A DNA stretch of 64,000 bases from Galactobacillus timonensis (GTDB lineage Bacteria; Bacillota_I; Bacilli_A; Erysipelotrichales; Erysipelotrichaceae), in assembly GCF_900240265.1 (NCBI RefSeq), contig NZ_LT964739.1, positions 832,580 to 896,579 of the forward strand, in the 5' to 3' direction. Positions 28,349 to 40,852 of this stretch are shown in pieces; position 1 is the first letter of the stretch, and each line of letters begins with the position of its first letter. Below the pieces are notes generated by a model. The model had not been told where the DNA came from, did not search any database, and worked only from the letters and a program-made list of their open reading frames with translations. Made by a program: the position numbers and the translations under genes.

Positions 28349-29155
28349 ATGTCTTTTAAAGATGAAGTTGTCATTGTGACTGGAAGTGGCATCAATCCTA
28401 AGGCGTTTGAAAAGTTCCACAAGATCGGCATGGGTGCCGTCATTGCGAACATGTTTTATCAGGAAGGCGCAAAAGTTGCGATCCTAGATATTAACGAAGA
28501 GTTCGGCAATGAGACCTTAAGGCACTTTGGCATGGATCCGCAACGGATACTGGTTCACAAGTGCAACGTTGCTGATGAGGATGATGTAAAGGCTTCTGTA
28601 CAGGCGGTTCTGGATCGCTGGGGAACGGTTGATCATCTTGTGAATACTGCTGGATGGGGCGGACCTCAAAAACGTACAGAGGACTATACGACGGAAGCGT
28701 TCAAGCGTGTTTACGATATCAATGCCCTTGGAACCTATATGATGATGGAACATGTTCTGCCAGTGATGCAGAAAAACAAGAAGGGATCAATCGTAAATTT
28801 TGGCTCAGTGTCGGGAATGTTCGGATATTCGCTGGAGATTGGCTATGGTTCTTCTAAGTGGGCAATTATTGGTATGTCGAAGAACGCAGCTGTAGAAAAT
28901 GGAAAGAACGGTGTGCGTGTCAATTCCATCTCTCCAGGCTGGGTAGATACGCCGATGTTTGCTTCGATTCTCAATGGATATAAGGAGGACGGAATTGGCC
29001 ACGATGGCTGGGACAATGTTACGGTCGGGCCGATGGGAAGAATTGCGGAGCCGGAAGAAATTGGTAATGTCGTTCTGTTCCTGTGCAGTGACAAGGCTTC
29101 CTATATCAATGGTGCAAATATTCTAGTTGATGGTGGAATGACGGCAGGGAACTGA
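28349..29155 (+). CDS. Short-chain dehydrogenase/reductase with unusual Gly-rich loop
   Basis: The 268-residue protein is a classical SDR: NTAGWGG, FGSVSGMFGYSLEIGYGSSKWAI (Ser and YxxxK catalytic residues), RVNSISPGWVDTPM and the C-terminal INGANILVDGGMTAGN. The N-terminal cofactor loop is changed: the usual TGxxxGxG reads TGSGINPKAFEKFHKIGMG, an insertion of about 10 residues between the first and last glycines. GAGAGGTG precedes the ATG. It is co-transcribed with the APC permease and followed by a terminator. Confidence 0.88.
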   Translation: MSFKDEVVIVTGSGINPKAFEKFHKIGMGAVIANMFYQEGAKVAILDINEEFGNETLRHFGMDPQRILVHKCNVADEDDVKASVQAVLDRWGTVDHLVNTAGWGGPQKRTEDYTTEAFKRVYDINALGTYMMMEHVLPVMQKNKKGSIVNFGSVSGMFGYSLEIGYGSSKWAIIGMSKNAAVENGKNGVRVNSISPGWVDTPMFASILNGYKEDGIGHDGWDNVTVGPMGRIAEPEEIGNVVLFLCSDKASYINGANILVDGGMTAGN

Positions 29156-29178
29156 AGAAATTATTAAATTGGAAACAT

Positions 29179-29226
29179 AGCGGATGTCAAAGGTAAGATA
29201 GACCTCTTGATATCTGCTTTCTTTTT
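29179..29226 (+). terminator. Terminator after the permease-SDR operon
   Basis: GCGGATGTCAA-AGGT pairs with ACCT-CTTGATATCTGC (small bulge or mismatch) and is followed by TTTCTTTTT. Confidence 0.8.
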
Positions 29227-29287
29227 GTCTGTGCTTATCTTTACAAGCGTGATGATAATAAGCCAAAATAGGAAATAACAAACATTA

Positions 29288-29314
29288 CATTTCATGAGGA
29301 AAAATCATGAAATG
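29288..29314. promoter_or_regulatory. Palindromic sites upstream of the NhaC gene
   Basis: CATTTCATGA (29288-29297) is a perfect inverted repeat of TCATGAAATG (29305-29314). A second palindrome, GAAACAA-TAG-TTGTTTC, lies at 29390-29406. Both are operator-like. The 350-base gap otherwise shows no gene. Confidence 0.45.
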
Positions 29315-29506
29315 ACTAGTAAGCTTTATAATTTTCAGTGTTCTGTTTTTTAGGCGACTGTGGATAAAACCAACTGCCTTTTTGAACCTGAAACAATAGT
29401 TGTTTCGTTTTCATTTTTCACATATATGCATACACAAAATAGGCGGTTCATGCTACAGGTATTAATCTTTCGGCAATATTATTTTGGTATTGGGGGATAA
29501 CAAAGT

Positions 29507-30964
29507 ATGGAAAGGGTTATGGATCATCATACCTGGCTGCACAAGCTGCTGACATATGGCGTCGGCATTGTGCTGGTTTGTGTATGCTTTGCGGTTTCTG
29601 CAATGTCGAAAGAAGTAAATCCGGCGATTGGGACTCTCATCGTCATTTTTCTTCTGTATTATGCTCTGCTGTCGAGACGCATTCTTGAGACGCTGATCTT
29701 TGGAGCGTTCATGGGTCTTGCACTGATCTATGGCAAGGGCGGTTTCTCTGGCTTTGTGGATGGACTTGTGGAACGTACCTATTCCAACATGGAGCTTGAT
29801 GACTTCGTTTGGATGATCGTGAACTGCGACCTCCTGAATGTGTTTGTCCGCCTGCTTGGAAGAGCCGGATCTACGGCCTCCTTCTCAAAAATCGTCCAGA
29901 AACACGCGAAGACCGGAAAATCGCTGAACTTTTGGACGTGGCTAATGCAGTTTCCGCTGTTCTTCGATGACTATATGCATATTACAGTAAATGGCGGCAT
30001 CATGACACCGATCTACGATGAAAAGAAAGTGCCTCGGGAAGACTGTGCCTTCATTATTCAGACGCTTGGCGAGCCGATCCGTGTCTTATTTCCGATCAGT
30101 TCTTGGACCGCATTCATGGCAGGCATTTTCGTAGTCGATGGCTTTGCTTCGACATATGCAGAAGGGTTCCGCGCATTTCTAAAAACAATTCCATTCAGTT
30201 TTTATGCATGGGTGGCAATGATTGGCTCTTTGCTGTTTGCTTTAGGAAAGCTGCCGCGCTTCCGCGGAATGAAGACGCCGCATCCAGAATTATATAAACC
30301 GCTGGATGAGATCGAAAATGATACGGAGACGGAACGATCTGGGCGCCGGGGAAATCTGTTCGACTTTTTCATGCCTATCCTGGTAATGATTCTTCTTTCG
30401 TATTTCTTTGACTGGGATCTGGTACCTGCGATGCTGGTGGTGACGCCGTTGACATTTGTCTATTATCTGCTGCGTGGGATCATCGACACAGATGATGTGG
30501 AAGAATGTCTGATTGAAGGCTGTAAGGAATTTACGTACCTGAATCTTCTGATCCTCTTCAGTTATGTCCTTGGTGACTGCATCTCTGCAATCGGTTATAC
30601 GGATTATCTCGTTGGCCTGGCTCAGCAGTTTGCGGATCCGCGTCTTCTGCCGCTGGCATTATTTGTAATCTTCAGCTGCTCTGAGGCCGCAATGTCATTG
30701 AACTGGAACCTGTTGCTGATCGCATTTCCAGTGATTCTTCCGATGGCTATTCAGATCGGGGCAAATCCGTACCTTTGCGCGGCGGCAATGATATCTGCCG
30801 GAGCATTTGGAAATAACTTCTGCTATATCTGTGACTTTTCAACTTTGACGGCATCGGTGACCGGACTTCCAACAGCCTACCATGCAAGCAACTGTGTTCC
30901 TTATTCACTGATGTTTGGGGCAGTGACTGCTGTGCTGTATCTTGTGGCTGGTTTTATTTTCTAA
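29507..30964 (+). CDS. NhaC-type Na+/H+ antiporter family protein
   Basis: The 485-residue integral membrane protein resembles the NhaC family, with segments WLMQFPLFFDDYMHITVNG and GEPIRVLFPISSWTAF carrying charged residues within membrane helices, and C-terminal SAGAFGNNFCYICDFSTLTAS. Family members exchange Na+ for H+ or, in some cases, carry malate-lactate. TGGGGGATAAC precedes the ATG at 29507; a second ATG 12 bases on has its own close GGAAAGGG. The downstream acetamidase overlaps or follows within about 10 bases, so uptake and hydrolysis of an amide or acid is possible. Confidence 0.8.
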   Translation: MERVMDHHTWLHKLLTYGVGIVLVCVCFAVSAMSKEVNPAIGTLIVIFLLYYALLSRRILETLIFGAFMGLALIYGKGGFSGFVDGLVERTYSNMELDDFVWMIVNCDLLNVFVRLLGRAGSTASFSKIVQKHAKTGKSLNFWTWLMQFPLFFDDYMHITVNGGIMTPIYDEKKVPREDCAFIIQTLGEPIRVLFPISSWTAFMAGIFVVDGFASTYAEGFRAFLKTIPFSFYAWVAMIGSLLFALGKLPRFRGMKTPHPELYKPLDEIENDTETERSGRRGNLFDFFMPILVMILLSYFFDWDLVPAMLVVTPLTFVYYLLRGIIDTDDVEECLIEGCKEFTYLNLLILFSYVLGDCISAIGYTDYLVGLAQQFADPRLLPLALFVIFSCSEAAMSLNWNLLLIAFPVILPMAIQIGANPYLCAAAMISAGAFGNNFCYICDFSTLTASVTGLPTAYHASNCVPYSLMFGAVTAVLYLVAGFIF

Positions 30965-30974
30965 GGAGGGAGAT

Positions 30975-31877
30975 ATGCTTACACTGAGAAAATTCATCTA
31001 TGACTTTTGCAAGGACAATGCGCCGGAGGCAAATTGTGACCCCGGTACGATTGTTCATTTTGTGACCCAGGACTGCTTCGGGGGACAGATTAAAACGGAA
31101 GCGGACCACGAAGAAAACATCGACTTTACCCACACTAATCCAGCAACGGGACCGCTGTATGTCAACGGTGCCGAACCGGGCGATGTACTGGCTGTTGATA
31201 TTCTAGATATTCAGACCGCTAGTCACGGTGTGATCGCAACGATTGAAGGGTTTGGGGCGCTTTGGAAGACATGTGAACTGCGCACGAAGATTGTTCAGGT
31301 CAGGGATGGTGTCGTTTATTTCAACGACGTCACGTGGCCGGCGGATCCGATGATCGGCGTCATTGGTACGGCACCGGCCAAAGATCCTGTACCTTCCGGC
31401 TACAGCTTCTGCTGCGGGGGAAATATGGACAGCCGGAAGATCCGCAAGGGAGCGACTGTTTATTTCCCGGTACAGGTGGAAGGTGCTCTGCTGGCAATGG
31501 GCGATGTACATGCAAGTATGGGCGATGGCGAAGTGTGTGAGACAGGCATCGAGATCGCGGCAGACATTGTTGTACGTGTGCGGCTGATCAAGCAGTTTCA
31601 TTTGAACTGGCCTGTGACGGAGACGGCGGACGCATGGTATGTCAATACAAACGGCCGTACCTGTGATACGGCCATTCAGCGGGGCTATGAGGAACTGCAG
31701 CGGCTGGTGATGAACGCCTATGGCTGGGATGCGACGGATACGACAATGTATATCAGTGTGCAGGGAATCCTCGAAGCCAATCAGGCCGTTCTCGACCAAA
31801 ATGAAACCGACGAAGAAGGAGATACCTTCCGCGTCGGTGTACCGAAACTTGCAGGCAAGCCGCGTCTGATTCCCTGA
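30975..31877 (+). CDS. Acetamidase/formamidase family amidohydrolase
   Basis: The 300-residue protein starts MLTLRKFIYDFCKDNAP and has the family features NPATGPLYVNGAEPGDVLAVDILDI, CCGGNMDSRKIRKGATVYFPVQVEGALLAMGDVHASMGDGEVC. These include the conserved Asp-Val-His-Ala motif near the active site. The family cleaves formamide, acetamide or related amides to acid and ammonia. The ATG at 30975 follows AAGGAGGG directly. It is co-transcribed with the NhaC gene. Its stop codon abuts that of the convergent ridA gene. Confidence 0.9.
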   Translation: MLTLRKFIYDFCKDNAPEANCDPGTIVHFVTQDCFGGQIKTEADHEENIDFTHTNPATGPLYVNGAEPGDVLAVDILDIQTASHGVIATIEGFGALWKTCELRTKIVQVRDGVVYFNDVTWPADPMIGVIGTAPAKDPVPSGYSFCCGGNMDSRKIRKGATVYFPVQVEGALLAMGDVHASMGDGEVCETGIEIAADIVVRVRLIKQFHLNWPVTETADAWYVNTNGRTCDTAIQRGYEELQRLVMNAYGWDATDTTMYISVQGILEANQAVLDQNETDEEGDTFRVGVPKLAGKPRLIP

Positions 31878-32255
31878 TCAGGCCTTGATGGCGATGGTTT
31901 CTACTTCAGCCAGCGCGCCTTTGGGCAGCTGTTTGACAGCGACGCAGGAGCGGGCAGGCTTCGATGTAAAGAAATCGGCGTAGACTTCATTGAACCTGGT
32001 AAAATCATTCATATCCGCAAGGAAGCAGGTTGTCTTGACAACATCGTCAACGGAATAACCTGCTTCTTTCAGTACGGCGTCGATATTGCGCATGATCTGG
32101 GAAGCCTGTTCTTCGATGGTGGATCCGGCCATGGCGTTGGTGGCGGGATCAACGGGAATCATGCCGGAGATGTAGAGAATATTTCCGGCCTGAACTGCCT
32201 GGGAATAGGGGCCGATGGCTGCCGGTGCCTTGTCTGTATATATCTTGTTATTCAT
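31878..32255 (-). CDS. ridA: RidA family enamine/imine deaminase
   Basis: The 125-residue protein starts MNNKIYTDKAPAAIGPYSQAV and has GNILYISGMIPVDP and the catalytic region PARSCVAVKQLPKGALAEVETIAI, where the Arg binds the substrate carboxylate. RidA hydrolyses reactive enamines such as 2-aminoacrylate formed by PLP enzymes. GAAAGGAAG precedes the ATG. A minus-strand promoter (TTGACC, 17 bases, TATTAT) lies in the region shared with lacZ. The convergent acetamidase ends at the adjacent base. Confidence 0.93.
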   Translation of the reverse strand: MNNKIYTDKAPAAIGPYSQAVQAGNILYISGMIPVDPATNAMAGSTIEEQASQIMRNIDAVLKEAGYSVDDVVKTTCFLADMNDFTRFNEVYADFFTSKPARSCVAVKQLPKGALAEVETIAIKA

Positions 32256-32288
32256 GAAATTGTCTTCCTTTCATTTAACTTGTACAGA

Positions 32289-32320
32289 ATAATATTGAGT
32301 AATGAGTCATTGGTCAATGA
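32289..32320 (-). promoter_or_regulatory. ridA promoter overlapped by palindromes
   Basis: On the minus strand TTGACC (32312-32317) and TATTAT (32289-32294) are 17 bases apart. Two perfect palindromes overlap it, AATGA-G-TCATT (32301-32311) and TCATTG-GT-CAATGA (32307-32320), in the gap to the divergent lacZ. A plus-strand lacZ promoter is not clear. Confidence 0.6.
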
Positions 32321-32329
32321 TTGTGTTGA

Positions 32330-35443
<3,114 letters not shown>

Positions 35444-35515
35444 GATGAGCGAATGAATGCGGCGGGTATGAGTCTGACGCTGTGATTCCGGCGGCTCAAA
35501 AATGATGGGCAGGAA

Positions 35516-35564
35516 AAATGGTTTCGAACGTAAATGATTACGCCCGAAACCATTTTATTTTTCT
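35516..35564. terminator. Bidirectional terminator between lacZ and the Xaa-Pro peptidase gene
   Basis: AAAATGGTTTCG (35516-35527) is complementary to CGAAACCATTTT (35546-35557) with an inner CGTAA-ATGA-TTACG stem, followed by ATTTTT on the plus strand and preceded by A-rich sequence that gives T on the minus strand. Confidence 0.85.
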
Positions 35565-35584
35565 AAGGATGATGTTTTGATGTT

Positions 35585-36733
35585 TTAGTCATTGCTGAAC
35601 TCAAACAGATCACGCGGAAAGTGAGTAAGGAACTCGGCACCCGTATCCGTAACCAGCACCATGTCTTCGACACGCATATAGCACTCGCCGGGGAAAGCCA
35701 TCTTCGGCTCACTGCAGAAGATCATGCCGGGCTTGAGGATGGCGTCGGTCTGTGCGTTGACCATCGGATGTTCGTGGCACTCGGTACCGATCTGGTGGCC
35801 GAGCATGCGTTCATCCTTATAGCGCAGATAATCGAGGTAACCGTCTTTTTCCACATCGTCGCGGATCATGTCGAAGCAGTCTTTGACATTGGTTTTGTAG
35901 GGAACGATCTGCTCAACAAGATGGACGCAGGCATGGTTCAAAACGTCGTAGCCGTGTTTCACGAGCTCCGGAGCCTTTCCATAGTACACGGTGCGCCCCC
36001 AGTCGCTGCAGTAGCCATGGTCTATATAGCCGACATCGAAGGCGATGGCGGTACCGGGCACCAGGACAGAGTCACGTGAGAAGTCAAACATCTCATCCGG
36101 CCCGAAGGTGCCCCGCGTCTTGAAGCCGGCGGTCGGCGGAAAGGAAAAATCCTGAATACCGTGATCGAAGCCGTACTGCATCAGAAGATTTTCCGCATCC
36201 CACTGGGTCATGCCTTCATGAAGATGTTTGACGCAATGCATGACCGCATCATCGGTAAACTGTGCCATCCTGCGCATCTGGGCAATCTCGTTTTGATCCT
36301 TGATGGAACGCATCTCATCAAAGAGACGTTCGGCAGGTACGGTTTGAATATTGGGATTTACTTCATGGAGCGTATCCTTCAGAAACTGTTCGCAGTCGTT
36401 GCCGATGCCGATGACGGTGCCGGTAATGACTCTGGCCAGCGTATCTTCGAACTGATCCATATAGGAAGGAATGACCTTCTGATTGGGAAACTGATCCTTA
36501 TACTGCGGAATCGTGATGATCGTGCAGTCACCGTCCCTGGATAAGAACAGCAGCGTCTCAGGATTGATCTTCGACTGATGGAGACCTTCGATGTTATCCA
36601 TGCATGCGCGCTGCCAAAAATACTGCGTACATTCCGATAGATACTGAAAAACAGGGCCGGTGGCGAAGAGAACACCATCGAGACGGGCGTTATTGATTAC
36701 TTCACATGCCTTTGTTCTGCGGGCAGATATCAT
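35585..36733 (-). CDS. M24 family Xaa-Pro aminopeptidase/dipeptidase
   Basis: The 382-residue protein has a creatinase-like N-terminal domain and a pita-bread M24 domain with metal ligands Asp (AFDVGYIDHG), Asp (CSDWGRTVYYG), His (GHQIGTECHEHP), Glu (CSEPKM) and Glu (RVEDMVLV). It removes residues before proline, in the cytoplasm. AGAAAGAAGGA precedes the ATG. It is divergent from the opp operon, which fits peptide degradation after uptake. A second, distant M24 protein lies at 46660. Confidence 0.92.
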   Translation of the reverse strand: MISARRTKACEVINNARLDGVLFATGPVFQYLSECTQYFWQRACMDNIEGLHQSKINPETLLFLSRDGDCTIITIPQYKDQFPNQKVIPSYMDQFEDTLARVITGTVIGIGNDCEQFLKDTLHEVNPNIQTVPAERLFDEMRSIKDQNEIAQMRRMAQFTDDAVMHCVKHLHEGMTQWDAENLLMQYGFDHGIQDFSFPPTAGFKTRGTFGPDEMFDFSRDSVLVPGTAIAFDVGYIDHGYCSDWGRTVYYGKAPELVKHGYDVLNHACVHLVEQIVPYKTNVKDCFDMIRDDVEKDGYLDYLRYKDERMLGHQIGTECHEHPMVNAQTDAILKPGMIFCSEPKMAFPGECYMRVEDMVLVTDTGAEFLTHFPRDLFEFSND

Positions 36734-36796
36734 AGTTATCCTTCTTTCTTCTGTTCATCATAGATGGAAATTGATGACGTGAAATGAAAATCGGGA

Positions 36797-36832
36797 ATGA
36801 AAACGGTTAATGAAAATGGTTTTCCGAAAATT
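36797..36832. promoter_or_regulatory. Candidate cre and CodY-like sites upstream of opp
   Basis: ATGAAAACGGTTAAT (36797-36811) resembles the left part of a CcpA cre box. GGTTTTCCGAAAATT (36818-36832) matches the CodY consensus at 12 of 15 positions, and similar overlapping AT-rich matches follow. Both would fit nutritional control of peptide uptake, but neither regulator is shown. Confidence 0.4.
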
Positions 36833-36863
36833 TTCAATAATATTTGAAATTTTCTTCACTTTA

Positions 36864-36892
36864 TTTACATAATTTTGCACGCTTTTCACAAT
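36864..36892 (+). promoter_or_regulatory. Promoter of the opp operon
   Basis: TTTACA (36864-36869) and CACAAT (36887-36892) are 17 bases apart. The leader downstream has a stem AGAATTCA/TGAATTCT (36922-36948). Confidence 0.55.
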
Positions 36893-36973
36893 CTGCGCTA
36901 CCTTAAAGATGTTCCTATCAAAGAATTCATCTTCGGGGTGTGAATTCTCGATTCAAGTCAGAAGGAGGACGGG

Positions 36974-37897
36974 ATGCTTAAATACATTATCAAACGACTG
37001 CTTGTAGGCGTTCTGACACTGTTCATCCTGGCGACGATCACGTTCTTCGGCGTCCATGCGATGCCGGGTGATCCGTTTTCACAGGAAGGCAGAGGACTCT
37101 CACCTGAGGTCTACGCGGCACTGGAAGAGAAATACGGACTCGATAAGCCGATCTCGGAGCAGTATGTCATTTACATGAATAACGCACTGCACAGAGACTT
37201 CGGCGAATCCATCTCCAAGCGCGGCCAGCAGGTCAGCGACATCATCGTTCAGCGTGCTCCGGTTACCGCTGAGATCGGTTTGATCGCCTTTGTCTTCTCC
37301 ATGGGCATCGGACTGCTGCTGGGAATCATTTCGGCACTGACCAAACACGGGGCCGTCAACGGAGCGATCACGGTATTTGCGACGCTCGGCGTCTCAATAC
37401 CATCGTTCCTGTTTGCCCTGTTAATGATGATTGTCTTCGGCGTCTGGCTCGGATGGCTGCCGGTTGTCGGCCTCAAGAGCTGGAAACACTTCATCATGCC
37501 GTGTCTGGCACTGTCCCTGGGACCGATTTCCAACGTCACCCGTCTGCAGCGTTCCAGCATGCGTGATGTCATGAATGATGACTACATCATTCTTGCCCGC
37601 TCCACCGGTGACAGTGAATCCAAGGTCATCCGCAAGCATGCGCTGAAGAATTCGCTGCTTCCGGTCATCACCTATGCCGGACCGATGTTCTCGGGCCTGG
37701 TTACCGGCTCCCTGGTCATCGAGACGCTGTTCTCGATCCCGGGCATCGGACGTGAGTTTACCAACTCCATCACGAACCGTGACTATACGCTGGTCATGGG
37801 CCTGACGATGTTTCTGGGAGCGATCGTCATCGTAATGAACCTGGCTTCGGATGTCGCGGCAGCTGTCGTCGATCCTCGGATCAAGCTGGAAAAGTGA
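36974..37897 (+). CDS. oppB: Oligopeptide ABC transporter permease OppB
   Basis: The 307-residue protein has six membrane segments with the OppB-type start MLKYIIKRLLVGVLTLFILATITFF and the EAA loop (ARSTGDSESKVIRKHALKNSLLPV). It pairs with OppC to form the channel. AGAAGGAGG precedes the ATG. It is first in the order oppB-C-D-F-A, with promoter and possible CodY site upstream. Confidence 0.95.
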   Translation: MLKYIIKRLLVGVLTLFILATITFFGVHAMPGDPFSQEGRGLSPEVYAALEEKYGLDKPISEQYVIYMNNALHRDFGESISKRGQQVSDIIVQRAPVTAEIGLIAFVFSMGIGLLLGIISALTKHGAVNGAITVFATLGVSIPSFLFALLMMIVFGVWLGWLPVVGLKSWKHFIMPCLALSLGPISNVTRLQRSSMRDVMNDDYIILARSTGDSESKVIRKHALKNSLLPVITYAGPMFSGLVTGSLVIETLFSIPGIGREFTNSITNRDYTLVMGLTMFLGAIVIVMNLASDVAAAVVDPRIKLEK

Positions 37898-37907
37898 GGC
37901 GAGAGAC

Positions 37908-38834
37908 ATGAGCGAAATCAATATGAACATTCCTGACGGCCTGTTTACTCCGCTGCCGGAAAATGAGAAGAATTCCGAATTCATTGCCATGAAGTCGAAG
38001 ACCTTCGCAAGAGATGCGTGGGACAGGTTCCGCAAGAACAAGCTCGCCCTCTTCGGTCTGATCTTCCTTGCCTTCATGGTTGTAATGGCAATCGCTGTGC
38101 CGGCACTTTCTCCCTATACCTATGAGTCACAGGATATTTCGGTGCGTAATGCACTGCCGTCCATGGCCCATCCGTTCGGTACCGACAAGCTTGGACGTGA
38201 CATCTTTGTACGTATCTTCTACGGTGCCCGCATCTCGCTGTCGATCGGCTTCATCTCGGCGGCCATCAACCTGGTTGTCGGCATCGTCTATGGCGGCATC
38301 TCGGGCTATGTCGGCGGCAAGACGGACATGATCATGATGCGTATCATCGATATCATCTACTCCGTTCCGACGCTGCTGTATGTCATTTTGATCCTGATGG
38401 TATTCGGCAACTCGGTCAACTCCATGATCCTTGCCATCTGCCTCACTTCCTGGATCGGCATGGCACGTCAGGTCCGTACCCAGGTCATGTCGCTGAAGGA
38501 AAAGGAATTCTCGCTGGCGGCCAAGGTCATCGGCTGCAGCGATGCCCGCATTCTTCTGAAGCATCTGGTTATCAACTCCCTGGGACCGATCATCGTCGAA
38601 CTGACCCTCATGGTTCCTTCCGCAATCTTTACGGAATCCTTCCTTTCCTTCGTCGGTATCGGACTTTCGCCGACGACGCCGAGCTGGGGCATTCTGGCAA
38701 ATGACTGCCGGCAACTGGTATTCACCAATCCGGTTCAGATCATCTGGCCGATCAGTGCGATCTGCCTGACGATTCTGTCGCTGAACTTTGTCGGTGACGG
38801 CATTGGTGAAGCGTTCCAGATGAAGACAAGATAA
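37908..38834 (+). CDS. oppC: Oligopeptide ABC transporter permease OppC
   Basis: The 308-residue protein has an N-terminal cytoplasmic stretch, the OppC_N segment (RDAWDRFRKNKLALFGLIFL), and six membrane segments with the EAA loop AAKVIGCSDARILLKHLVINSL. HPFGTDKLGRDIFVRIFYGAR is a typical periplasmic-loop motif. The ATG at 37908 follows the oppB stop by 10 bases; earlier in-frame starts overlap oppB and are less likely. Confidence 0.95.
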   Translation: MSEINMNIPDGLFTPLPENEKNSEFIAMKSKTFARDAWDRFRKNKLALFGLIFLAFMVVMAIAVPALSPYTYESQDISVRNALPSMAHPFGTDKLGRDIFVRIFYGARISLSIGFISAAINLVVGIVYGGISGYVGGKTDMIMMRIIDIIYSVPTLLYVILILMVFGNSVNSMILAICLTSWIGMARQVRTQVMSLKEKEFSLAAKVIGCSDARILLKHLVINSLGPIIVELTLMVPSAIFTESFLSFVGIGLSPTTPSWGILANDCRQLVFTNPVQIIWPISAICLTILSLNFVGDGIGEAFQMKTR

Positions 38835-38846
38835 GGAGGTGTCGGA

Positions 38847-39857
38847 ATGGCATTGCTGGAAGTAGAACACTTGAATACACAGTTCCACACCGACTCAGGA
38901 ACCGTACAGGCGGTCCGCGACGTTACGCTGCATGTTGACAAGGGTGAGGCCCTTGGCATTGTTGGCGAATCGGGATCCGGAAAGTCACAGACCATGTACT
39001 CGATCATCGGTCTTCTGGCCGAGAATGGGAACGTTGCCAGCGGAAAGGTGACGTTTGACGGCGAAGATATTTCACCTTCAAGCTTTCCCAGCAGGAAGGC
39101 CTATGAGGCGAAGATGCGTGAGATCCGCGGCAACACGATGGGCATGATCTTCCAGGATCCGATGACGTTCCTGGATCCGATCACCAAGGTCGGGGATCAG
39201 CTCATGGAGCCGCTGCTGAATCATACGAAGATGACGAAGGCACAGGCACGTCAGCGTGCGCTGGAGCTGATGGTTCAGGTCGGTATTCCTTCGCCTGAGA
39301 AGCGTATTGATCAGTATCCGTTTGAGTTTTCTGGCGGCATGCGGCAGAGAATTGTCATCGCGATTGCGCTGGCCAATTCGCCGAAGCTGATCATCGCCGA
39401 TGAGCCGACAACGGCGCTCGACGTTACGATTCAGGCCCAGGTGCTGGAGCTGATTGATGATCTGAAGCAGAAATCGAATTCGGCTGTCATCATGATTTCC
39501 CACGACCTTGGCGTTGTGGCGAAGCTGTGCGACCGCATCTGCATCATGTATGGCGGCAAGGTTGTGGAAGAAGGGACGGTGCAGGATATCTTCTATCGTC
39601 CTGCGCATGAATATACGAAGGGCCTGCTGAGCTGCGTCGCCAACCCGGAGGATGATGACGATAAGCCGCTGCAGCCGATCCCCGGTTCGCCGCCTGATCT
39701 TCTCAATCCGCCGAAGGGCTGTCCGTTCGTGGACCGCTGTGCGAAGGGGATGCGTGTATGCAAGGACTATATGCCGGATCAGACGGTGCTGAGTGAGTCG
39801 CATACGTGCCGCTGCTGGCTGCTGGACAGGAGGGCGAAGAATGGCGGAAACAAGTAA
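38847..39857 (+). CDS. oppD: Oligopeptide ABC transporter ATP-binding protein OppD
   Basis: The 336-residue ATPase has Walker [10 protein letters not shown], the signature SGGMRQR and Walker [13 protein letters not shown], followed by the peptide-family C-terminal region with [12 protein letters not shown], whose cysteines are typical of OppD/OppF. AAGGAGGTG precedes the ATG. It overlaps oppF by 17 bases. Confidence 0.95.
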   Translation: MALLEVEHLNTQFHTDSGTVQAVRDVTLHVDKGEALGIVGESGSGKSQTMYSIIGLLAENGNVASGKVTFDGEDISPSSFPSRKAYEAKMREIRGNTMGMIFQDPMTFLDPITKVGDQLMEPLLNHTKMTKAQARQRALELMVQVGIPSPEKRIDQYPFEFSGGMRQRIVIAIALANSPKLIIADEPTTALDVTIQAQVLELIDDLKQKSNSAVIMISHDLGVVAKLCDRICIMYGGKVVEEGTVQDIFYRPAHEYTKGLLSCVANPEDDDDKPLQPIPGSPPDLLNPPKGCPFVDRCAKGMRVCKDYMPDQTVLSESHTCRCWLLDRRAKNGGNK

Positions 39858-40830
39858 CAAAACCCCGGTCCTGAAGGTAAGAAACCTGAAGACCTACTTC
39901 GATGTAACGAAGGGCGTCTTCAGCAAGAAGCAGATCGTCAAGGCTGTCGATGATGTTTCGTTCGATGTCTATAAGAATGAGACGTTTGGACTCGTCGGTG
40001 AATCGGGCTGCGGCAAGACTACGCTGGGCAGAACGATCGTAAAGATCTATGAGCCGACGGGCGGCACCATTGAATACGAGGGCGAAGACATTTCGCACCT
40101 GAAGGGAAAACAGCTGAAGGCCTACCGCAAGAAGATGCAGATGATCTTCCAGGATCCGTATGCGTCGCTCGATCCGCGGATGACGGTCGGTGAAATCATC
40201 AAGGAGCCGATGATCGTCCATAACATCTACAACACGGATGAGGAACGGGAGGCACGGGTTGTTGAACTCTTAAAGATCGTAGGTCTGAAGCCGGACCACA
40301 TTCGCCGCTATCCGGCGGAGTTCTCCGGCGGTCAACGTCAGCGTATCGGCATTGCAAGAGCTCTGGCAGTGAATCCGGAGTTCATCGTGTGCGATGAGCC
40401 GATTTCGGCGCTGGATGTTTCGATTCAGGCGCAGGTTGTAAACCTGCTGGAACAGATTCAGAAGGAACTGGGCATTTCCTATATCTTCATTGCCCATGAT
40501 CTGTCGATGGTCAAGCATATCTCGGATCGTATCGGAGTTATGTATCTTGGTCATCTTGTGGAACTGGGACCAAGCGCCGATGTATATCATCGGCCGCTGC
40601 ATCCATATACGGCAGCACTGCTGTCTGCGATTCCGATTCCGGATCCCGATGTTGCAAAGGCAAAGGGACGCATCGTGCTGGAGGGCGAGATTCCCAGCCC
40701 AATCAACCCTCCGAAGGGATGCCCGTTCTGTACCCGCTGCCCCAAGGCGACGGAACGCTGCAGAACTGAGGCACCGAAGCCGATCCGGATCGGGGAACGC
40801 ATGGTCTGCTGTCATCTTTACGAGAAGTAA
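39841..40830 (+). CDS. oppF: Oligopeptide ABC transporter ATP-binding protein OppF
   Basis: The 329-residue ATPase has Walker [10 protein letters not shown], signature SGGQRQR and Walker [10 protein letters not shown], and the C-terminal [15 protein letters not shown]. It forms the ATPase heterodimer with OppD. The ATG at 39841 follows GGAGGGCGAAGA and lies inside the end of oppD. Confidence 0.95.
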   Translation: MAETSNKTPVLKVRNLKTYFDVTKGVFSKKQIVKAVDDVSFDVYKNETFGLVGESGCGKTTLGRTIVKIYEPTGGTIEYEGEDISHLKGKQLKAYRKKMQMIFQDPYASLDPRMTVGEIIKEPMIVHNIYNTDEEREARVVELLKIVGLKPDHIRRYPAEFSGGQRQRIGIARALAVNPEFIVCDEPISALDVSIQAQVVNLLEQIQKELGISYIFIAHDLSMVKHISDRIGVMYLGHLVELGPSADVYHRPLHPYTAALLSAIPIPDPDVAKAKGRIVLEGEIPSPINPPKGCPFCTRCPKATERCRTEAPKPIRIGERMVCCHLYEK

Positions 40831-40852
40831 GAAAAAGGAGGAATGAAATTCT

